NCBI GenBank assembly: GCA_944384295.1 | Contig: CALWSU010000006.1 | Coordinates: forward strand, 1-64,000 | Direction of reading: 5' to 3' | DNA length: 64,000 bases | DNA from: an uncultured Lachnospiraceae bacterium | Lineage (GTDB): Bacteria; Bacillota; Clostridia; Lachnospirales; Anaerotignaceae | In this document: one piece after another, positions 57,572 through 64,000 of the stretch | Layout: each line of letters begins with the position of its first letter | How positions within the stretch are numbered: the stretch's first letter is position 1 | The notes under the pieces: model-generated | Database searches by the model: none | What the model was told of the DNA's origin: nothing | Seen by the model: only the letters and a program-made list of their open reading frames with translations | Made by a program: the position numbers and the translations under genes

Positions 57572-57746
57572 AAAGCACTGTATAATAGGCGATAAAGAAA
57601 AGATTGCTTTATCGTAACTGGTATGGGGCAGCAATTTGCCGAATTTGTTTGCCCAAATGATAGAAAAGCACTTTTGCACCGTATGAGAATACAAAATAAA
57701 GGGAAGTTTATCAAAAAAGAATGTGTAAAAAGAGAGGAGCAATTTC

Positions 57747-58940
57747 ATGTTACAGAAAAAAACAGTAGATGACTTACAGGTAAAAGGCAAAAGAGTTTTG
57801 GTGCGTTGTGATTTTAATGTACCTTTGCAAGATGGTGTGATTACAGATGAAAACAGAATTACAGCTGCACTGCCTACCATTCAAAAATTAATCAAAGAAG
57901 GTGCAAAAGTAATTTTATGCTCTCATATGGGTAAACCAAAGGGAGAACCCAAACCAGAATTATCTTTGGCACCAGTAGCAAAAAGATTATCCGAATTGTT
58001 GGGACAAGATGTTGTTTTTGCAAAAGATGATACAGTTGTTGGTGAAAATGCGAAAAAAGCAGTGGCAGAAATGAAAGATGGCGATGTAGTATTACTGGAA
58101 AATACACGTTATCGCAAAGAAGAAACCAAAAACGAAGAAAACTTCAGCAAAGAACTGGCTTCTTTGGCAGATGTATTTGTCAATGATGCTTTTGGCAGCA
58201 GCCATAGAGCACATTGTTCTACAGTAGGTGTGACAGAATTTGTGGAAGAATCCGCAGTAGGATATTTGATGGAAAAAGAAATTGCATTCTTGGGCAATGC
58301 AGTAAATAATCCAGTTCGTCCTTTTGTTGCAATTCTGGGTGGTTCTAAAGTATCTGATAAAATCAATGTAATCAATAATTTATTGGAAAAAGTAGATACA
58401 TTGATCATCGGCGGTGGTATGGCATATACATTCGCAGTGGCAAAAGGTGGTCATGTTGGCGAATCCTTATTGGAACTGGATAAAGTAGATTATGCAAGAG
58501 AAATGATTGCAAAAGCAGAAGAAAAAGGTGTAAATTTGTTGTTGCCAGTTGATACTGTAGTAACAAAAGAATTTAAGAACGATACAGAATTCAAAACAGT
58601 GCCAACAGGCGAAATTCCTGATGGCTGGATGGGTCTGGATATTGGTGAAAAAACAAGAGAACTGTTTGCAAATGCAATCAAAAATGCAAAAACAGTTGTT
58701 TGGAATGGACCCATGGGTGTATTTGAATTTGAAAATTTTGCAAATGGTACCAAAGCCGTTGCAGAAGCTATGGCTGCAATTGATGCAACAACCATCATTG
58801 GCGGTGGGGATTCTGCGGCAGCTGTCAACCAGTTGGGTTATGGCAGCAAAATGACACACATTTCTACTGGCGGCGGCGCGTCTTTAGAATTCTTGGAAGG
58901 CAAGGAACTGCCAGGCGTTGCAGCAGTAGATGATAAATAA
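57747..58940 (+). CDS. pgk: phosphoglycerate kinase
   Basis: GAGAGGAG precedes the ATG. The 397-residue kinase transfers phosphate from 1,3-bisphosphoglycerate to [15 protein letters not shown] opens it; [51 protein letters not shown] and [15 protein letters not shown] are canonical. The 175 nt between cggR and pgk contain a hairpin (CGATAAAG/CTTTATCG near 57590-57612) but no gapA remnant. Confidence 0.97.
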   Translation: MLQKKTVDDLQVKGKRVLVRCDFNVPLQDGVITDENRITAALPTIQKLIKEGAKVILCSHMGKPKGEPKPELSLAPVAKRLSELLGQDVVFAKDDTVVGENAKKAVAEMKDGDVVLLENTRYRKEETKNEENFSKELASLADVFVNDAFGSSHRAHCSTVGVTEFVEESAVGYLMEKEIAFLGNAVNNPVRPFVAILGGSKVSDKINVINNLLEKVDTLIIGGGMAYTFAVAKGGHVGESLLELDKVDYAREMIAKAEEKGVNLLLPVDTVVTKEFKNDTEFKTVPTGEIPDGWMGLDIGEKTRELFANAIKNAKTVVWNGPMGVFEFENFANGTKAVAEAMAAIDATTIIGGGDSAAAVNQLGYGSKMTHISTGGGASLEFLEGKELPGVAAVDDK

Positions 58941-58998
58941 TCAAAATAATGAAAACAATCAAACATCAACGAAAAAACAGAGTAGAGAAAAGACTGAA

Positions 58999-59029
58999 TG
59001 AGCAGAGCGCATCATGCGCTCTCTGCTCA
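58999..59029 (+). other. intercistronic hairpin between pgk and the deacetylase
   Basis: TGAGCAGAGCGC (58999-59010) pairs with GCGCTCTCTGCTCA (59016-59029), two bulged bases, loop ATCAT. No T tract follows, so it is more likely a processing or stability element than a terminator. Confidence 0.65.
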
Positions 59030-59050
59030 TAGAAGATGAGGAGTCGTACT

Positions 59051-59956
59051 ATGAAACGTTTCTTGGCAATTTGTATGGCGGCAGCACTTGCTTGTGCGGT
59101 ACCGCAAATGGGATATGCGGCAGAGGAAAACTCTGTCCAAACGACACAAGAGGAAATCACACAAGAAGAAGCTACACAAGAGGAAGAAACCGCTACAGTC
59201 GCACGAACAGAGTATATACCAGTTTTGATGTACCACCATTTTATATTAAACGAAGTGGAACCTGGAAATGGTGTAACGATGTCGCAAAACGATTTGGCTT
59301 CACAAATTCAATATTTTCGTGAACAAGGATACAAAATTATTTCTTTGGAAGAATTAGATAAAATATTGACAAAAAGCGAAAAAGAATGGGATAAGGATGG
59401 AGATAATGGCTTGGATTTGAAAATACCTTATCTTTGCATTACGATTGATGATGGGTATTTTAGTACGTATTTGCAGGCGTATCCTATTTTTCAGAAATAT
59501 CAAGTACCTGCCTCTGTATTTGGTGTAACAGATGCGATTACAAACAATACCGGTTTATTTAAAGTATCTTGGTCACAGGCAAATCAAATGTTTCGAGATG
59601 GTAAAGTACGTTTTTATAATCATACAAGCAATCATGTGCCTGCAAGTAAAACCACAACAGAAGAATATATTGCGTCTGTACTAGAAGCAGAAGAAGCATT
59701 AGATACTTACTTACCGCCACAACGCAATCGCGTCAAAGCATTAGCGTATCCCAATGGACAGTATACGCCAGAAATTCAGCAAGCTCTGTTGGATGAAGGA
59801 TTTTCTTTGATGTTTACAGTAGAAGAGGGTGTCATCAATCGTGACACAGAACGTACAGCGATTCCTAGAATTATGGTAGCATCTGGTATGTCAGGGGAAG
59901 ATGTTGTACAAAAAATTGAACAAGTTGCAATGCGTACCATGCAAGTGGACGAGTAA
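59051..59956 (+). CDS. exported polysaccharide deacetylase (NodB domain)
   Basis: GAGGAG precedes ATG 59051. The 301-residue protein has a signal peptide (FLAICMAAALACAVPQMGYAAEE), a repetitive TQEE linker, and a NodB-like deacetylase domain with PVLMYHHF, CITIDDGYFSTY (catalytic and metal Asp), FYNHTSNHVPA (metal His pair) and ALAYPNGQYTPE. It probably removes N- or O-acetyl groups from peptidoglycan or another surface polymer. It lies inside the glycolytic cluster, 27 nt before tpiA. Confidence 0.88.
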   Translation: MKRFLAICMAAALACAVPQMGYAAEENSVQTTQEEITQEEATQEEETATVARTEYIPVLMYHHFILNEVEPGNGVTMSQNDLASQIQYFREQGYKIISLEELDKILTKSEKEWDKDGDNGLDLKIPYLCITIDDGYFSTYLQAYPIFQKYQVPASVFGVTDAITNNTGLFKVSWSQANQMFRDGKVRFYNHTSNHVPASKTTTEEYIASVLEAEEALDTYLPPQRNRVKALAYPNGQYTPEIQQALLDEGFSLMFTVEEGVINRDTERTAIPRIMVASGMSGEDVVQKIEQVAMRTMQVDE

Positions 59957-59983
59957 TATATTTATGAAAGAAGGTATTTTATT

Positions 59984-60733
59984 ATGAGAAAAAAAATTAT
60001 TGCGGGTAACTGGAAAATGAATAAAACACCTCAGCAGGCACAGGCTTTATGTGAATTGCTGAAAGATAAAGTAAATACAACAGATGCCGATGTTGTATTT
60101 TGCGTACCATTCGTTGATTTGTATCCCGTGTTAGATGCTCTGAAAGGTACCAATATTGTAGTTGGTGCTGAAAATATGCATTTTGAAGAAAGTGGCGCAT
60201 TTACAGGTGAAATTTCTGCACAGATGCTGACAGAAATGGGTGTAAAATATGTGGTATTGGGACACTCTGAACGCAGACAATATTTCGGCGAAACAGACGA
60301 AACTGTAAATAAAAAAGTGAAAAAAGCGTTGGAAAGCAATCTGATTCCTATTATGTGCTGTGGCGAAACTTTGGAACAAAGAGAAGCCAATATTACAATT
60401 GAATGGGTACGTATGCAAATCAAATGCGGTCTGGCTGGTGTAAGCGCAGAAGATGTGAAAAAAGTAGTCATTGCATATGAACCAATTTGGGCAATTGGCA
60501 CAGGCAAAACTGCAACTTCTGAACAAGCACAAGAAGTATGCAAAGCAATTCGTCAAGTACTGGCAGAAGTATATGGACAGGCAGTTGCAGATGAAGTACG
60601 TATCCAATATGGCGGCAGTGTAAATGGCAAAAATGCAGCAGAACTGTTTGCTATGGCAGATATTGATGGTGGCTTAGTTGGCGGTGCAAGCTTAAAAGAA
60701 GAATTTGCAGATATTGTAAATTACAAAAAATAA
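59984..60733 (+). CDS. tpiA: triosephosphate isomerase
   Basis: AAGAAGG precedes the ATG. The 249-residue TIM barrel has [10 protein letters not shown] (Asn and Lys of the active site), [15 protein letters not shown] (catalytic His), [17 protein letters not shown] (catalytic Glu and loop 6) and [16 protein letters not shown] with GLVGGASL as phosphate loops. It interconverts dihydroxyacetone phosphate and glyceraldehyde 3-phosphate. Confidence 0.98.
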   Translation: MRKKIIAGNWKMNKTPQQAQALCELLKDKVNTTDADVVFCVPFVDLYPVLDALKGTNIVVGAENMHFEESGAFTGEISAQMLTEMGVKYVVLGHSERRQYFGETDETVNKKVKKALESNLIPIMCCGETLEQREANITIEWVRMQIKCGLAGVSAEDVKKVVIAYEPIWAIGTGKTATSEQAQEVCKAIRQVLAEVYGQAVADEVRIQYGGSVNGKNAAELFAMADIDGGLVGGASLKEEFADIVNYKK

Positions 60734-60770
60734 TTTTTGTATACAAACTTGCGAAATCGGAGGCAAAAGC

Positions 60771-62321
60771 ATGGCAGATAAAAAAACAACGGTACTAATG
60801 ATATTAGATGGCTTTGGTATCAACGAAAGAACAGAAGGAAATGCCATTCGTCAGGCAAAAACACCTGTATTGGATGGTTTGATGAAAAAATATCCTTGTG
60901 TCAAAGGATATGCCAGTGGACGTGCGGTAGGGCTGCCAGAAGGTCAGATGGGTAATTCCGAAGTAGGACATCTGAATATCGGTGCAGGTCGTATTGTGTA
61001 TCAGGAATTGACTCGTATTACAAAAGCAATTGAAGATGGGGATTTCTTTGAAAATCCTGCGTTATTAGATGCAGTAAATCATTGCAAAAAAAATCAATCG
61101 GCATTGCATTTGTATGGCTTGCTTTCAGATGGTGGTGTGCATAGCCATAATACACATTTGTATGCATTATTGCAATTGGCAAAACGTCATGAACTGGAAA
61201 AAGTATATGTACATGTATTCTTAGATGGTAGAGATACTCCACCTTCTTCCGGTGCGGATTATACTGCACAATTAGAAGAAAAAATGCGTGAAATCGGTGT
61301 TGGCAAAATTGCGACTGTAATAGGACGTTATTATGTCATGGATAGAGATAAACGTTGGGAACGTGTGCAGGAAGCCTATCGTGCTATGGTTATGGGACAA
61401 GGTGAAACCGCACAAGATGCAGTAGGTGCCATTCAGAAATCTTACGAAAATGGTAAAACAGATGAATTTGTTGTACCAACTGTGATTGTGCAGGAAGATG
61501 GGCAAGCTGTCGGAAAAATTAGCGATCACGATGCAGTCATTTTCTATAACTTCCGTCCTGACCGTGCACGTGAAATCACAAGAGCAATGTGTGATCCTGA
61601 TTTTGATGGCTTTGCGAGAGAAAATGCACCACAAGACTTAAAATATATTTGTTTCACAGAATATGATCCAACCATACCAAATAAAGAAGTTGCTTTCCAG
61701 CCACAACGTTTGGATAATACATTGGGAGAATATATTTCTTCTTTGGGGTTGAAACAATTGAGAACAGCAGAAACAGAAAAATACGCACATGTCACATTTT
61801 TCTTCAATGGTGGGGTAGAAGAACCCAATCCAAACGAAGATAGATGGCTGGTGCCATCTCCCAAAGTTGCCACATATGATTTGAAACCGGAAATGAGCGC
61901 TGTAGAAGTTACAGATGGCTTGATCAAGGCATTAAAATCAAAAGAATATGATTTGATTATTGTAAATTATGCAAATCCTGATATGGTAGGACATACTGGC
62001 ATCATGGAAGCAGCTGAAAAGGCAATTGAAACCGTAGATACCTGTATCGGTCGTGTGATGGAAACATTATTAGATGTCAATGCGCAAATGTTTATTTGTG
62101 CAGACCATGGCAATAGTGACCAGATGGTGGATTATATAACAGGTGAAGCATTCACTGCACATACCACAAATCCAGTACCTTTCTTGCTGATCAACTATAC
62201 AGATGGTGTTGGATTGAGAGATGGTGGAAAATTGGCAGATATTGCACCCACATTATTAGAAATGATGGGATTACCAAAGCCAGCAGAAATGACAGGCGAA
62301 AGTTTATTGATTGGTAAATAA
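60771..62321 (+). CDS. gpmI: 2,3-bisphosphoglycerate-independent phosphoglycerate mutase
   Basis: CGGAGG precedes the ATG. The 516-residue dimanganese enzyme has ILDGFGI (Asp13), the phosphorylated Ser63 in [62 protein letters not shown] and [11 protein letters not shown]. It converts 3- to 2-phosphoglycerate. The gene sits 37 nt after tpiA. Confidence 0.98.
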   Translation: MADKKTTVLMILDGFGINERTEGNAIRQAKTPVLDGLMKKYPCVKGYASGRAVGLPEGQMGNSEVGHLNIGAGRIVYQELTRITKAIEDGDFFENPALLDAVNHCKKNQSALHLYGLLSDGGVHSHNTHLYALLQLAKRHELEKVYVHVFLDGRDTPPSSGADYTAQLEEKMREIGVGKIATVIGRYYVMDRDKRWERVQEAYRAMVMGQGETAQDAVGAIQKSYENGKTDEFVVPTVIVQEDGQAVGKISDHDAVIFYNFRPDRAREITRAMCDPDFDGFARENAPQDLKYICFTEYDPTIPNKEVAFQPQRLDNTLGEYISSLGLKQLRTAETEKYAHVTFFFNGGVEEPNPNEDRWLVPSPKVATYDLKPEMSAVEVTDGLIKALKSKEYDLIIVNYANPDMVGHTGIMEAAEKAIETVDTCIGRVMETLLDVNAQMFICADHGNSDQMVDYITGEAFTAHTTNPVPFLLINYTDGVGLRDGGKLADIAPTLLEMMGLPKPAEMTGESLLIGK

Positions 62322-62395
62322 AACATAAATCAAGTAAAAACTACAGCAAAATGCTGTGTTTCAATAAAAAAGGTATTTATTATTTGTATTTTTAA

Positions 62396-63724
<1,329 letters not shown>

Positions 63725-63772
63725 TGATAGCGTTTTTCAATCGCTAAATATTGCTTGATGTAATATTTTAAG

Positions 63773-63828
63773 AAAAAAGGATACCATATGACAGAATGGA
63801 TGTATGTCAAAAATGGTATCCTTTTTTA
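63773..63828. terminator. bidirectional terminator after eno
   Basis: AAAAAAGGATACCAT (63773-63787) pairs perfectly with ATGGTATCCTTTTTT (63813-63827); A and T tracts flank it, so it also serves the minus-strand gene that ends at 63834. Confidence 0.9.
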
Positions 63829-63833
63829 TTGTT

Positions 63834-64000
63834 TTAGTTCCAAGGGGAGTCAAATACACATTCTGTATCCATAGGACTGATTGCGTGAATAGAAATCGTT
63901 TCAGCGGATTCTTGATAAATTACATAAAGTATCTTTTTTTCTGGTTCATAACAAGCATATACGGAAGAACCATCCAAAGCCATATAAGGTTGCAGTTGCT
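63834..64000 (-). CDS. hypothetical protein, C-terminal part (cut by the window edge)
   Basis: On the minus strand an open frame enters from the window edge and stops at TAA 63836-63834. It reads LQPYMALDGSSVYACYEPEK, then KILYVIYQESAETISIHAIS and PMDTECVFDSPWN. The frame is open throughout, codon use is like that of its neighbours, and it abuts a terminator, so it is probably real. No family is recognised from this piece. Confidence 0.6.
   Translation of the reverse strand, partial: QLQPYMALDGSSVYACYEPEKKILYVIYQESAETISIHAISPMDTECVFDSPWN

Overview
The window is AT-rich, densely coding DNA with strong purine-rich ribosome binding sites, many ATGA or tightly spaced gene junctions, PRD-type PTS regulators and SGNH, PrsW and BlaI/BlaR-type proteins. 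This points to a low-G+C Firmicute. The sorbitol, glucoside and nucleoside genes, the flavodoxin and the absence of respiratory genes suggest a fermentative Clostridia member, perhaps a gut Lachnospirales. That placement is inference; the window has no rRNA or tRNA gene.

Layout. 1-8 kb: a broken IS1595-like transposase, a C39-like lipoprotein, an exported 5'-nucleotidase with an SLH-like tail, an SGNH hydrolase behind a 150-nt leader, and a frameshifted membrane dipeptidase. 8-14 kb: dus, a 1346-residue BspA-type leucine-rich-repeat protein and an aldo/keto reductase with a C-terminal Fe-S module, tightly linked. 14-21 kb: a patch of decayed or accessory genes. These are a D-threonine-aldolase-like gene with one in-frame TGA, a flavodoxin with a T7 frameshift, a DUF4241-like remnant, a NADAR protein, a DUF6881 protein, an RtcB ligase and a small partner. 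21.3-21.7 kb: a G+C-rich element made almost entirely of hairpins, bracketed by 25-bp direct repeats.

21.8-33 kb: guanine deaminase; a Lac-family PTS (separate IIC, IIB, IIA) with a PRD regulator, a stand-alone MgsA/RarA C-terminal domain and a GlvA-like 6-phospho-alpha-glucosidase; then deoD and deoB. 33-42 kb: an AGCS Na+/amino acid symporter on the minus strand, a small zinc-ribbon protein, and a complete sorbitol operon (SDR dehydrogenase, PRD activator, GutM, IIC, IIBC, IIA) followed by a HAD phosphatase. 42-50 kb: a DUF434 protein, an HscC-like Hsp70 translationally coupled to a 1052-residue J-protein, and a BlaI/BlaR1-type pair on the minus strand. 50-56 kb: a MacB-like ABC transporter operon with a membrane-anchored CARDB-like protein, then PrsW, Nudix and a small membrane protein. 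56.4-63.8 kb: the glycolytic cluster cggR-pgk-deacetylase-tpiA-gpmI-eno, with a recognisable CggR operator but no gapA.

The most unusual items are: the eleven-hairpin element; three dispersed long terminators that share an apical core but have different, still complementary arms; the Hsp70/giant J-protein pair with HPE in place of HPD; the modular cytoplasmic LRR protein; and three genes each inactivated by a single lesion.
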